A program made the translations under genes and the position numbers. From Magnolia sinica (Eukaryota > Streptophyta > Magnoliopsida > Magnoliales > Magnoliaceae), in assembly GCF_029962835.1 (NCBI RefSeq), contig NC_080582.1, positions 19,104,032 to 19,168,031 on the forward strand: a stretch of 64,000 nt of DNA, read 5' to 3'. Of this stretch, positions 33,101-43,867 are shown piece after piece (positions within the stretch are counted from its first letter, which is position 1; each line of letters starts with the position of its first letter). The notes beneath the pieces are model-generated. The model was given only the letters and a program-made list of their open reading frames with translations. It did not search any database and was not told the DNA's origin.

Positions 33101-36100
33101 TGGCGAACTATCAGAATTCATTAATTTTATTTTTTAAAATCTATTGGCCCAAGAATATGAAGACTATCAGGGTATGGGTTCATATGAGTGGGCCACATCG
33201 TTTGGTGTTTTAGAATGTTGATCTGACGGGCCCCACCTTTGATGGGCCGTGCTCTGAAATTTCCTGAGATGCAAAACTCTGAAATTTCATATCGATGGTT
33301 AAGAAAAAAAATACAGCCAGAGTGCACATTCAATATGAAAAGGCCAACTATTGGATGCCTAGGATCTTCGAGTATCTGAGATTTTCGTGCATGAGCCATC
33401 CACTATGGGAGCCATCAAATCAAGAGCCTGGATTACCAAGCTTACATCTCCACTCATAAAGATTGAAGGACTGAGAACAGTGTTCACATTCTCGGGTTGA
33501 GTTTAATGCTTCTGAATTTGATTTGCTACTTCAAAAGAGCTAGTGGTGTACCATTTGCATTTCCTTGATGCGACTCTTTATGTTCTTTGTCTCTTCCAAG
33601 CTTGCTTCAATACCTTTCATCTGCATTAATCAACTCTTACATGTTCACAAAGAGGGTAAGATGCAGCTCTGATATTCATGTCTCATGTTACTAGGAAGAC
33701 TTTAGTGGAGTTTACTGATTTCTATTGGTCCTTGATATTGTGCTTCTTTTTCGAGTGCAAAGTAACAATTAACTAGCTGTTAACTAGCTGTTTGGTAAGA
33801 CCAAATTGGTTTCCTCCTTGTCCAATTTCCATACCACCAAAATATAGGAGTCTGGAGCCATCTTGGAGAAATTTGCATTCTTACTGAATCCATATGGTCT
33901 CATTTTATTTTATTTTTTTTAAAAAAATCTTTTTGGGGTGGATTGGATTCTTAACGGGTTTGTCAAAAAGTTAACTGTAGATCGTCTCGCCTGTTCAAGG
34001 CAAAGATGAACATTCTATGGGGTATGGTATATCATGTGTGGTCTCTGGACATAAAGCAACTGAAGGATTATTATTGTTATTATTTAGGGAACTTTACAAA
34101 TTACTACCCCGTTAATACCATATTACATACCAATACCTTTTCAAATTATCTTTTCATTAAGCTACCTCATTAATCAAGATAATTGTCTAGGGGATACCTT
34201 CCATCAGTTTTCTCTCATTTCTGTCATTATATATATATATATATATATATAATGACTAAAATGCCCATCATTAATGATGCAACTTAAATGTAAATACCAT
34301 ATTTACGAGGTATTTATTGTTTAAAATTTTAAAAACAAACAAAACACCAATAATCATCTTTCCAGCCAGTGATTGCCTACTGATGCTGCCAGTATGGAGT
34401 GGCTACTGGTTGGTTCTGTGGGCCCCACCATGATGTGTGTGTTTTATCCACGCTTTCCATATCATTTTACGACATTAGCAAAAAAATGAGTCAAATCTAG
34501 ATCTCAAGTGGACCACACCATAGGGAACAATGGTCATTGAGCGTCTACCATTAAAAACTCCTGAAGGCCACAAACGTTTTGGATCAAGCTGATATTTGTG
34601 TTTTCCCTCCATCCAGGTCTGTGTGACCTAATCAACAGGTTGGATGGCAAATAAACATTACAGTGGGCTGTAGGAAGTTTTTAATGGTGGGCATTCCATC
34701 ATTACTGTTTTCTTGTGGCATGGTCCACCTGAGATTTGGATCTGATTCATTTTTAGGCTCATTCCCTAGAATGATCTGGAAAAATGGATGGATGGTGTGG
34801 ATAAAACACATACATCATGGTGAGGCTCAAAAAGCACCGATCAGTAGCCGCCTCGTTGTTTGCAATGCGACTATGTAGGAACTCCCTGCAATAGGAAACT
34901 AGGTGGGGCCCTCCATGATGGTTGTGAGAAATCCACCCCATCCATCTATTTTGATAGATTAGGCACGACCCCCAAAATGAGGCAGATCCAAAACTCAAGT
35001 GGGCCGTATGACAAGAAACAATGAGATTCAACATCCACCATTGAAACATTCATGGGGCCACATAATTTTTGGATCAAGCTAATATTTGTGTTTTCAGTTC
35101 ATCCTAGTAGGAATGACCTTATGAATGGTATGGATGGCATATAAACATCACGGTGGACCCCAGGGAGGTTTCAATGGGAGTCACTTCCCTGCCCACTTTT
35201 CCCTATTGTGCGGCCATATTGAATTTTGGATCTGCCTCATTTTTTGTGCCCATGTCCTAACATGATCTCGAAAAATGGATGGACAAGGTAGATTTCTCAC
35301 AAACATCATGGCGGGCCCAACCTAGCTTCCTGTGCGACAAGGCAACAAAGGAATCCTTCTGGGAGCACATTAGGTGTTGTTCTAGACTCACCCAAGGCGG
35401 TGTGGCCCTTACTATAGGTCCCCCTTGATGTATGTATTGTATATCCATGCCGTCCATCCATTTTGATAGATCATTTTAGGGCATGATCTAAAAAATGAAG
35501 CAGGTCCAAATCTCAGGTGAACCATGCTATAAGAAACAATGGTGGTTGAATGCTCCACAATTAAAAACTTCCTAGTGTCCACCGTAATGTTTCTATAATG
35601 TATATTTGCCATTCAACCTGTTGATAAGGTCAACCAAACTTGGATGAAGGGAAAAACAAATAGCAGCTTGATCCAAAACTTTTGTGGCCCACAAGGTGTT
35701 AATGGCAATCACCACTGTTTCCTATGGTGTGGTCCACCTGAGATTTGGATCTGCTTCATGTTCGGACTCATGCCCTACAATGATATTGAAAAATAGATGG
35801 ACGGCGTGGATATACAATCCATCAAGGTGGGCCCCATGGTAAGGGCAGCACCATCTTGGGTGAGGCTGGGGCCACACCTTATCCGCTCCCCATCTTTGCC
35901 TCCTCTCTTCATCATCTCTTCTCCTTTCATCCATCCATCAAGCTCTTCATCATCTCTTCTCTGTTCGTCCATCCATCAAGCTCTCTCTCTCTCTCTCTCT
36001 GAAGATCAGATTTAGCCTATTTGGATGACAGATCTGGGTCGTTCATCATGTTGGCCCCACTTGGTCTATGCTATGGCCCAAAAATCTGGAAAGACGTTTC

Positions 36101-39100
36101 ATCAAGTGGGCCACAAGGTCGTTCAAGTTGAAAATGAAAGCTTACCATTGAAAACTTCCGGAGTGTCACGGAAGTTTTGGATCAAGATGATATTTGTGTT
36201 TTCCCATAATCTAGGTCTGTGTGACCTTATGAACAGGTTGGATGGCAAATGAACATCATGGTGGGGCCTAGGAAGGTTTCAACAGTGGGTGTCATTGTCT
36301 CCAATGCTTTCTGAGGTATGGTCCACTTGAGCTTTGGATCTACCTAATTTTTGGGCTCATAACCTAAAATGATCTATCAAAATGGATGGACGGTGTGGCT
36401 ATAACACATACATTATGGTGGGGCCCATAGTACTTTGCCATGTCAACATAGTACCGACCCCTTGGTGTGTCTGAGTCCATATTTACATTCAAGTAATTAA
36501 GCGACATCATTAATGATGGGTATTTTTGTTATTTTACGGAAAAAGATCCCTTTGACAATTATCTTGATTAATGAGTTAGCTTAATGAAAAGTTAATTTTA
36601 AAATGTACCAGGATGTAAATACGGTATTAATGAGGTAGTATTTTGTAAAATTCCCTATTTTTTTTATTTATTGAAGTAGCTTCAGTGGAACTATTCAAAA
36701 GAAGAATCATTTCTAAGATTATCAGTTGGGCTCTAACTAGGTTTTAGTTCCAGGGGATCTGTTCAGACCAACCTCCTTCAGTGTGAAGCTCAAACTTTGG
36801 TTTGTGCTCTCTGGGAAAACCTAGGTCCCTCCATGGTTGGTTTCTTGAGAAATGAAATTGGGGAGGTTGTGATGGCTTCTTTTTGTCTTTGTTGAGATGG
36901 GTCAGAGACTCAAAAGCATCATCTTTACATCCTCCTACTCTAGGAAGTTGCTTGCAAAGGTGCCTTGGAATGCCATTCAGTGAGTTATGGCTTCCGGGGC
37001 TGTGGAGGCTCCATGGTTTGATGCATTGTCTCTATGTACTGGTTTCGCCCTTGAACAATATGGCTGTATCAGTCCGAAACAGCCCAATAAAGGAGCAATA
37101 TGGTATACCAAAACCAATTTGCAAATCTTGGGAGGCTCACATCTATTAAACTTTTTAAGTTGCCAGACTGGGAGCTGTGTTCTGTTGTTCTGATGGATGC
37201 AAATGAAGTGGCCAGTAGAGCTGCTAAAGAGTGGGTGATGAAAGGGCTTTTCAGTATTGGTGCCTTTTGTGTACTTGTCATGGTGTTTCCTTTGTGTTTT
37301 GAACAAAATTTTAGTTACCTTTCAGAAGAATATTTGGGTGTTTTGTTTGCGTTAATCTCAATTGAAGAGACATCGTGTGGCTTTATTTTATCGGAGCTTA
37401 GTGAAAGCACAAGGCTGTGTTTGGAAGTAGAAGTGAATTGGAACTGTGAACATTTTAGTTTATGATTCTGCTAACGTATCCACCATGGTGATGCAAGCAA
37501 CACCCCCAAACCTTTTGAGTGACACATGAGCCGCCCAATGATCAATTTGAACCAGCCATTCTTTCATATTACTAGGGACAAGCCATGGTGCAAAAATTAT
37601 GCTAATAGGATGATCCTAAGCATCCTATTAGTAGCATGGAAAATGGACAGTCAAGATTGAGCACATAAACTTAATAGGTCCAATCATCATCATCTTGAAC
37701 CATCTATCCCATAGATCCTACTTTGTATTGCTTATAATTCCAAAGTGGCACTTTTGTTTGATGATTCTAACCATGCGATCTATGGCTCATAAAAGCAAAA
37801 CTATTGTAACAAAATTGGTCTCATTCACAGGGCCATAAGGTAGGATCATCCTATCGGCGTGAATCTTGCTTCATGGCTTGCTCCAAATAGTACTATCGAA
37901 TGTACTGTCCGAATTGATGATTATTGGCCATCCAATGTGTCGTTTAAAAGCTTTAGGGATGTTGTTAACATCCCCACGAAGGTGGAGACATTAGCAAAAC
38001 CCTTCAGTTTAATCAAGAGGTAATGAGGAAGTACCTGCATTCATTTCCACCTTGAAAGCAATGTAACTTGATTCGGAACCCTGCATCGCAATATGAATGT
38101 CAAGTAATGCTTGGTTACTCCTGCTTAATTGCACTAATAATTGCAATTCAACTTGATAATTCATCCAAACGCATCATGATATACAAAATTAAACGATTTT
38201 AATTACAGGGCATGTCAAGTGCCTGCATTGTTTGCCTGTACTTGTGTTGAGTTACACAATCTGTTCTTATCTTCATTTTGTATCTCCGCATTTGTTTCAA
38301 GCTGTCACTGGTTTCTTGCAAATGTTGCCATCTGATCATCCTTCTCTATATCAGAGTGCGATCGTTTGTATGATTTGGTTTCTGTATTTTCTTTTATCAG
38401 TGGCAGTTTTCGAGTCTTTCTTTGATATTTTATCTGAACTTCAAACTTACAGTCAGACGGCATGATTTGGAGCAGGTTATTGACTACTCTAACACAGGCA
38501 CTGCAGAGCTCAGGCGTAGATCTGTCACAAGCTAGTATCTCCGTGCAGATTGATCTTGGGAAACGGGCAATTACGAGACCGTCCACCACTAAGGTATTAT
38601 TATTATTCTTTTGGGATTGCAAGCTCATGAGAACACCTGACCATGGATTGTATGGCCTGTCTGGAAACAAAATTCACAGAATATATGGAGAGGCTTGGGA
38701 TTAGATTAACTGGTGCATTTGCCACCATTTTCGAAATGGCAGCGGTGCATCCATCACACATGGCATACATGTACATTGACCCGATCATCCATCCGACTTG
38801 TGGGTTCCATTATGGGAAGAGCTTATCCTAGAAATTACATTTTAGAGAGCCGACTTTGAAGCACATACCATTTTCCTTTTTAACTCTCATTTGATCATCA
38901 TTGGCTGGATGGTTAGGATCTTCTGATTAGTGCGGTTTTTGGAATATGCTGTATTCACAATAGGGTATTTGATTTTGAAAGGTCTGCAATGACATATGTA
39001 TGCGGTGCGTACGGTGGTTGAGCCATGGTGCAAATCAGTTTCGGTGTACCATAACAGTCACCAATGATACTGGATATACTGATACGCCCCATTTTCTTTT

Positions 39101-40010
39101 TCTAAGAAAAAAATCCATTAAAAAAAATGTTAGATAAATAGGAGAGAATGGGAAGACCTATTCCTATAAGCCTAACAACAAATCTAAAAAAGAAATCTCC
39201 AAAAAATCAGCAATATATTTTGAATTTAAAATAAATAAAATTTTAAACCCACTAAAGAGTGGGTCTACTCCTATAACCTTGACAGCTAATCTATACAAGA
39301 GAACGCCAAAAAAAATAAAATAATAATAATAATAATAATAAAATTCGTCTCTATTTCTTTTTTCTTTTTTAATTTACGGGATTTTCTAGCATTTTCAAGA
39401 AATGCACGTAAACATTTATGATTTCAAATAGAAAAATCATAGATGTACAAAAATGAAAGCACTATACAAGATATGTAACAATATATCCATAAAAGATTGC
39501 CAGAAATGTCCTTGTTTTTTAATACTTCCGGAAACCCCCAAAAAGCACTGTTGAAAAGAATAATCTTGGAATTTTTATGGGTTTTTTTTTTGGCTGATTT
39601 TCTCATTAAAATCAAACTCAAACACTAGATCTGTACCAGGTGAGTTGATAGAGGCAAGAGCGATTGCTGCTGATTTTTACAGGGATTTGGCATACATGCG
39701 TGCTGACTCATATCGTCCATGGATAATACCATTATCTATCAGATGATATGTAATGGTATCATCCGATAAATCAAACCATGGGATGAGCCCTCATATAGTA
39801 GTAAAAGCCCAAGTCCTTGCACCTTGTTGTTCGACGAGCTTTTGAGTTCTTTGTTATCATCATTTGATTGTTCATCTTCTCTTCATTCACTTTCTCTAGG
39901 ATCACGAGGACCCTTCATCTAGTAACAGGTTGATGTCACACTCGAGGGTGGCGAGCAGCGGTGAGGATTCAGACCAAGCTCAAAAGAGGCTCAAGATGGA
40001 TAACAGTTAG
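27197..40010 (+). CDS. BIM2: BIM2-like bHLH transcription factor, last five coding exons
   Basis: Exons 27197-27269, 27698-27793, 32609-33057, 38476-38593 and 39900-40010 all have AG/GT borders and join in frame (about 281 codons, stop TAG at 40008-40010). Exon 1 starts inside the bHLH ([11 protein letters not shown]) and gives helix 1/loop; exon 2 gives helix 2 ([15 protein letters not shown]). Exon 3 is the variable region ending [13 protein letters not shown]. Exon 4 is the conserved [26 protein letters not shown]; exon 5 is the acidic/Ser tail ending [11 protein letters not shown] proteins partner BES1/BZR1 in brassinosteroid-responsive transcription in the nucleus. The basic-region exon was not found in 1-27196. 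Introns of 4.8 and 5.4 kb are full of transposons. Confidence 0.88.
28733..29526 (-). pseudogene. hAT transposase relic: BED finger and tail, core deleted
   Basis: The frame 29526-29245 has W-D-Y-G-T-Q-V-Y...L-C-G-D-K-F...[14 protein letters not shown], the BED-type zinc finger of hAT transposases. The first cysteine of the expected C-x2-C pair is Tyr here, so zinc binding is probably lost. A frameshift near 29250 leads to I-I-I-D-E-D-S-E, and a separate frame 29107-28733 gives a Ser/Asp/Glu-rich tail with N-T-S-G-S-A-N. The catalytic RNase H-like core and dimerisation domain are missing. Confidence 0.75.
30353..30790. repeat. ACCCAACCTGACCCTG minisatellite
   Basis: About 440 bp built from variants of CCTGACCCTGACCCAACCC and TGACCAAACCTTGAC. 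Larger blocks recur (the segment near 30400-30440 reappears near 30555-30600 and 30645-30670). It lies inside the hAT element. The long Gly/Val/Trp/Arg frames on the minus strand arise from this repeat alone. Confidence 0.88.
31434..31755. mobile_element. Small MITE with GCCTGTTTGGAYA ends
   Basis: Left GCCTGTTTGGACACATGG and right AGTATCCAAACAGGCTC are inverted. The element is about 320 bp with no coding sequence. The target duplication is unclear (TTA versus TAG), so the superfamily is not assigned. Within the BIM2-like intron. Confidence 0.5.
31760..32600. other. BIM2-like intron sequence, no further feature
   Basis: Intron sequence before the acceptor at 32607-32608. A phrase of about 90 bp (TGTGGGTTATTCATGAGAATC...) occurs twice, near 31979-32045 and 32171-32235, a diverged local duplication. 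No exon seen. Confidence 0.4.
34227..34250. repeat. (AT)n microsatellite
   Basis: About 12 AT dinucleotides inside the left arm of the TIR element. Confidence 0.9.
34423..36430. repeat. GTGGGCCC repeat units in series
   Basis: Units start near 34423, 34901, 35412 and 36046, each with ATCCACSCYNTCCATCNATTTT-type beginnings and AAAATGGATGGACGGTGTGG-type endings. Together they fill most of the TIR element 34087-36655, as in the element at 23602-26236. Confidence 0.7.
35980..36000. repeat. (CT)n microsatellite
   Basis: About ten CT dinucleotides, preceded by CATCTCTTCTC-like imperfect repeats of a CATCCATCAAGCTCTTCATC phrase. Confidence 0.9.
36660..38470. other. BIM2-like intron, no further feature
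   Basis: Open frames of 90-120 codons on both strands (36883-37465) match nothing I recognise and lie within the intron. No splice-supported alternative exon was found. Probably relic sequence. Confidence 0.4.
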
Positions 40011-40560
40011 TGATGCAATGCTCTTTGATATTTATTATATTTTCTGTTGTTGCCAGTTGATGTACTATCCATTCAGTGTACATGCTGCTTCCACGGTTTG
40101 TTCGCAAACCATTACGAATTCTTTATTGCAGTTTTCCTTTTCCTACTCTTAGGAGGCTTCCATGAAAATTTGAGAAGCTGCTTTTTCTTTCAAGGCTTCC
40201 ATTGTGTGAGAAGTTTCCTATCTCTATTTGTTCTCTTTTCTTTTTCTTTTTCTTTTTTTTTCTTTTTTTTTTTTAATTTCTTTTTTACTTCTTTGTTACA
40301 AAATTCCTTGTCTGTAAAGAAGATTGTTTACTAATACTCTGTCGTGCCAATCACGAAATCTTGTGATACCGTCGGTTTCTTTGATTCTCTCATCGCATAT
40401 TTGTGATTAGTTACAATGGCTGCAGTTGGAGCTTCCTTCATTGTGGCTGATGGCTGCTGCTCTGCCTGATTGCAATTGCTGTTTAGGATGGAAGAAGCAA
40501 GAAAATGGGAATCTGCCTAAGGTTGTACCTGTTTTTCTGACCCACATCCCAAATGATTAG
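40011..40560 (+). other. 3' UTR and downstream flank of the BIM2-like gene
   Basis: Follows the TAG at 40008-40010. It includes a long T/C-rich tract (40225-40285). I could not fix a polyadenylation site by eye. From 40168 on, this sequence is duplicated at 52791. Confidence 0.5.
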
Positions 40561-41793
40561 GTTGCGTTTGGGTGCCACTTAAGAGTTCTCATTTTAGGTA
40601 ATGTCAATTACGAATTAGAGATCATAGTTTTTTATAACTCGTTGGTTATACTTTTAATCTCCACCAAAAAATGTTTTTATTTTTTATTTTTTAAGTGGCA
40701 CCCAGACAGGCCCATAGACTGTTTGGATGTACAATCGGATTGAATTACAGTCGGCTCAGGTCAATGAAGAGAGAATGGATGAAATGGTGCCGGAATGCAA
40801 TTCCCATTGCTTGGGTCCGGCTTGAAATGTACAAATTTTCAGTTGGGAGTTTGGTTGACATGATGAATTTGGATGGCCTGCCCAACCGCATTTCAGTCAT
40901 TTTTAGCTACAAGGAATTGATTGCATTCAATTAGATTTTTTATCTTAATGGACGCCCAAACAGATTCTCAATTCTCCTGTTGAGGATGGTATGCATTAGT
41001 ATTTGAATACCTGGATGTTCAAATTCCCAAACCCAGACCCTTTAGGGCCTGTTTGGATGCAGTTTCTCAAATGGGTGTCAGTTTTTTTTTGTTTTTTTTA
41101 TTTTGTCAGTTTGGTTTGTGCTTGAGGGTGTTCCGGTGCCTATTTCGTTGAGCGGGTGATGAGATAAGGTTGTAAAGTGCATCTAAATGCACAACATCAA
41201 GTGCCAAATTGACCCAAATGCCATTTAAGCCGCCCTTCAAAGGGTGCATCCAAACGGCCTCGTGCATTTTGCTCCAAATGGTGTTATGAAGCTGTGGTGT
41301 ATTTGCCTAGATTCCATTGTGTGGATTGGGATCAATCAGATGCTAACCTAAGATTCTGTTGATGGTTTTGGTGGGAAATCATCTAGAGCGACGATGATGA
41401 GTGGGCCACCCTAGTTTTCGCCCCAAATGATCTTTATATGTGGTCGGCCTTTTGCACGGATGGGATGCATTACACAAGTTTGGTGGAATAGGTGTATGTG
41501 AATTTCGAATAAAAACACTGCATGCGAGCATGAGGTTCGGTACAGTGTCTAATACTGATGTGTAGTCATTATATGTGGGGCCACCTTGATGGGTGTTACC
41601 CTTACCATTAAAAACTTCCTAAGGCCCGACCTAATGTTTATCTGCCATCCAACCTGTTGATAATGTCAAACAGATCTGGATGGAGGTAAAATACAAAGAT
41701 TGGGTTTATCCAAAACTTTTTGTGGCCCACAAAAAGTTTTAAATGGACTTTCACCACTGTTCCCAGTGGTGTGGTGCATCTGAGATTTGGATC
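40168..41793 (+). repeat. Segmental duplication, copy 1 (BIM2-like 3' region)
   Basis: From TTTGAGAAGCTGCTTTTTC to GGTGCATCTGAGATTTGGATC this stretch aligns in the same orientation with 52791-55304. It starts in the BIM2-like 3' UTR. Copy 1 lacks the 521-bp insertion, two of the three 139-bp tandem units and part of the GTGGGCCC unit seen in copy 2. Confidence 0.9.
40557..40720. mobile_element. Short MITE with GGGTGCCACTTAA ends
   Basis: TTGCGTTTGGGTGCCACTTAAGAG and TTTTAAGTGGCACCCAGACAGG are inverted, about 163 bp apart end to end, around an AT-rich centre. It is present in both copies of the segmental duplication (also at 53195-53345), so it predates it. Confidence 0.6.
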
Positions 41794-42210
41794 AAAATCA
41801 CTTCACTCGGTGTGATCCACATACATCAGGTGTAATTGAAAGTAGGAAAAGGAGAGTATGATAGATCTACAGACTTTAAAAAAGAACCAATGGAAAAAGA
41901 AACAAGAAGTGAAGAAAACAGAGTGGTTGTGAATGAAACTGAAAAGCATATGGCCTTAGTGAGATGGTAATCCAAGAGATATGCATGCAAATTGATGCTG
42001 ATTTTTGAATCTTGCTTTCTAGTTGCCAAAGGAAGCGTTGAGATCCCCTCTTTGTATTGGGGCTTAGTATGCAAAAACATATGCATATGCTGCTTTCTTG
42101 GTATTAGCAGATGAGTGTATATTTTGCTAATTTACACGCCATGTTCTGCTTTTGAACTGTGCATTCTGTTGGATGTCCTTTCCCGCGGGTAGCCTTTAAT
42201 TCATCCTTCC
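41794..42210. other. No gene recognised
   Basis: Sequence between the duplication and the succinyl-CoA ligase fragment. No upstream ligase exon was found here. Confidence 0.45.
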
Positions 42211-42219
42211 AAATTTCAG

Positions 42220-42545
42220 ATTCCTGTGAAGGTTGCTCTCAAGAGCCAAACCAAAACCCGACTGATTGGGCCAAACTGCCCTGGTATTATCATACCTGGA
42301 GAATGCAAAATCGGAATTATGCCTGGGTATATTCACAAGCATGGGCGTGTAGGAATTGTTTCTCGGTCCGGCACCTTGACTTATGAAGCGGTATGGTTTA
42401 ATTTGAGTTGAAGCCTTTGATTTTTCGGGAACTTATTTGGGGAATGTGATTGGATTTTATTTTTTTTTCTTTTTTCTTTCATACAAGGCAGGTTTTCCAA
42501 ACCATGAGGTGGTCAAATTTTGTGGATGCATTTACCAATTACTTG
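42220..42545 (+). pseudogene. Succinyl-CoA ligase alpha subunit fragment
   Basis: 42220-42390 is a complete exon with AG/GT borders encoding [12 protein letters not shown]...G-I-M-P-G-Y-I-H-K...[10 protein letters not shown], the highly conserved CoA-ligase segment of the mitochondrial TCA-cycle enzyme (ADP-forming, alpha subunit). The next acceptor at 42490-42491 restores V-F-Q-T in frame, but then about 20 residues are missing before N-F-V-D-A. The remaining frame to 42860 matches nothing I know. No other ligase exon is visible nearby, so this is an intron-retaining DNA fragment, not a gene. Confidence 0.85.
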
Positions 42546-42860
42546 AGTTGGCAGTCTGCACCATTAATTAAATACCTCATTGCCAATAAAACAGCTATTA
42601 TACAGCAAGGAAGAATATTCTATTATAGAATTTTGAACAGGAGATTACTACACGGTTGCCTCATCTGTAGGACACCTGAACCTCAATCCAAACCGACTAT
42701 TCCATTGCCAACTTCCTTATTGGAAATCTGTCTTATACAAGACGAAATGATTGAGATTAGTCGGTTAACGATAAGAAGCCGAGCATTTGATCATTTTCAT
42801 AGAAGGAAAATGGAAGAACGGGAAAAGCCAAAGGAAAAAAGTATCGACGGTATTGAATGA
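42546..42860 (+). other. Unassigned open frame after the ligase fragment
   Basis: The frame continuing from the ligase relic is open for about 100 codons and is rich in Ile, Arg and Lys, ending H-F-H-R-R-K-M-E-E-R-E-K-P. I do not recognise it. It may be captured host sequence or chance. Confidence 0.3.
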
Positions 42861-43094
42861 CAAAAGCAACCTCTCACACCCAATTAGTAACAGGAGACTT
42901 GGCGTTGTTAGGTTCTAGCACTCTGCAAGTACACCATTTAATGTCCAACAAAGATATAGAGTTACCTAGTTACCAATGTATATAGACCATTCATTGTTTG
43001 ATCAAACCAATAGCTGAGACCAACACCAGGTCGTCCCAGAAGAAACTCAATATCTGTACCTAGTTGGTTAATCCTTTGGTGCAAAGACCAGACC

Positions 43095-43379
43095 TCATCC
43101 CCTCCTTACTCCCCTCCTTTCTCCCCTCCTTGCTCCCCTGTAGACAGTCTCGATGATGTCAATAAACTCCTGCTTGTCATTGAGAACCCAGTTGATCTTG
43201 TTGTTGTTTCCAGTGCCCAAGTCAAACATCATGTACTCGTTGCGGAAGAAGAACATGACAGTCAAGGGGTCGTACAGCTCAAACATGGTGTTGAAGTCGG
43301 GCACCTCGGTGATATCCACCAGGTAAATGACAGCAAAGTTCTTTATAGTCTCTGCAACTGAAGCCAGCACCTCATCCAT
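43095..43379 (-). pseudogene. DIM1/YLS8 (U5 snRNP thioredoxin-like) exon fragment
   Basis: The minus-strand frame M-D-E-V-L-A-S-V-A-E-T-I-K-N-F-A...D-I-T-E-V-P-D-F-N-T...F-F-F-R-N...D-L-G-T-G-N-N-N-K-I-N-W matches the middle of DIM1/YLS8, a 142-residue, nearly invariant splicing factor with a thioredoxin fold. It begins right after an intron-like acceptor (TGTATGTAG), so the first ~40 residues are absent. Several normally fixed residues are changed. After Y-R-G-A-R the natural C-terminus is replaced by three 12-bp repeats (G-x-R-R) and a stop. It is a pseudogene fragment; the functional gene must be elsewhere. Confidence 0.88.
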
Positions 43380-43380
43380 C

Positions 43381-43540
43381 TACATACAGACCAAAAGTGA
43401 AATCAATCCCATCACAATCACAAAAAGAGTTATCCATTTGTTTTGCTAACACATTCAGGTACATACAGACCAAAAGTGAAATCAATCCCATCACAATCAC
43501 AAAAAGAGTTATGCATTTGTTTTGCTAACACATTCAGGTA
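43381..43540. repeat. 79-bp tandem duplication
   Basis: TACATACAGACCAAAAGTG... to ...ACACATTCAGG occurs at 43381-43459 and again at 43460-43538 with one visible difference (TTATCC versus TTATGC). It lies in the former intron just upstream of the DIM1 exon, and near-identity points to a recent event. A second tandem pair (GCTTTGCATTGTCAATGTATGCC) follows at about 43570-43655. Confidence 0.92.
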
Positions 43541-43867
43541 CAAAAGCATTGTAAAAGACACATTATTTGCTTTGCATTGTCAATGTATGCCCTCCACATT
43601 ATGAAAAAATACATTATTTTGCTTTGCATTGTCAATGTATGCCTTCACATTATGAAATTCATTTTTTTCCTATGATGTGGAAGGTGACGATTTTATCGAG
43701 TGAGGCCAAAGCAAAAGGAACTACAAATCAAACCAAGAAAGAGCGCAGGGGTGCGTGCGTGTGTGTGTGGACGGGGAGACCTACCGACTAAAACCCTTAA
43801 GGCTAAGGCCTACCCCATTACGTTCAATTTAGCCCTGCTAAAAACCTCCGAAGCCCACCCACTACAA

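Larger units (their letters stand above)
34087..36655. mobile_element. TIR element (2.57 kb) in a BIM2-like intron
   Basis: Left end GGGAACTTTACAAATTACTACC and right end GGTAGTATTTTGTAAAATTCCC are inverted with few mismatches. The homology continues inward for about 170 bp (CATTAATCAAGATAATTGTC left, GACAATTATCTTGATTAATG right). A TA duplication is possible but not convincing. The interior carries at least three to four GTGGGCCC units and no transposase. It lies in the 5.4-kb intron 33058-38475. Confidence 0.75.

Noticed and set aside
34087-36655. Assignment to Tc1/mariner from a TA flank
   Set aside because: The TA could be chance in AT-rich flanks and the ends do not match Stowaway-type termini.
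36883-37465. Several 70-121 codon frames on both strands
   Set aside because: They lie in a BIM2-like intron with no splice signals I trust and no recognised domain.
42220-42390. Functional succinyl-CoA ligase gene
   Set aside because: Only one full exon and a deleted second one are present. The rest of a ~330-residue protein is absent on both sides.
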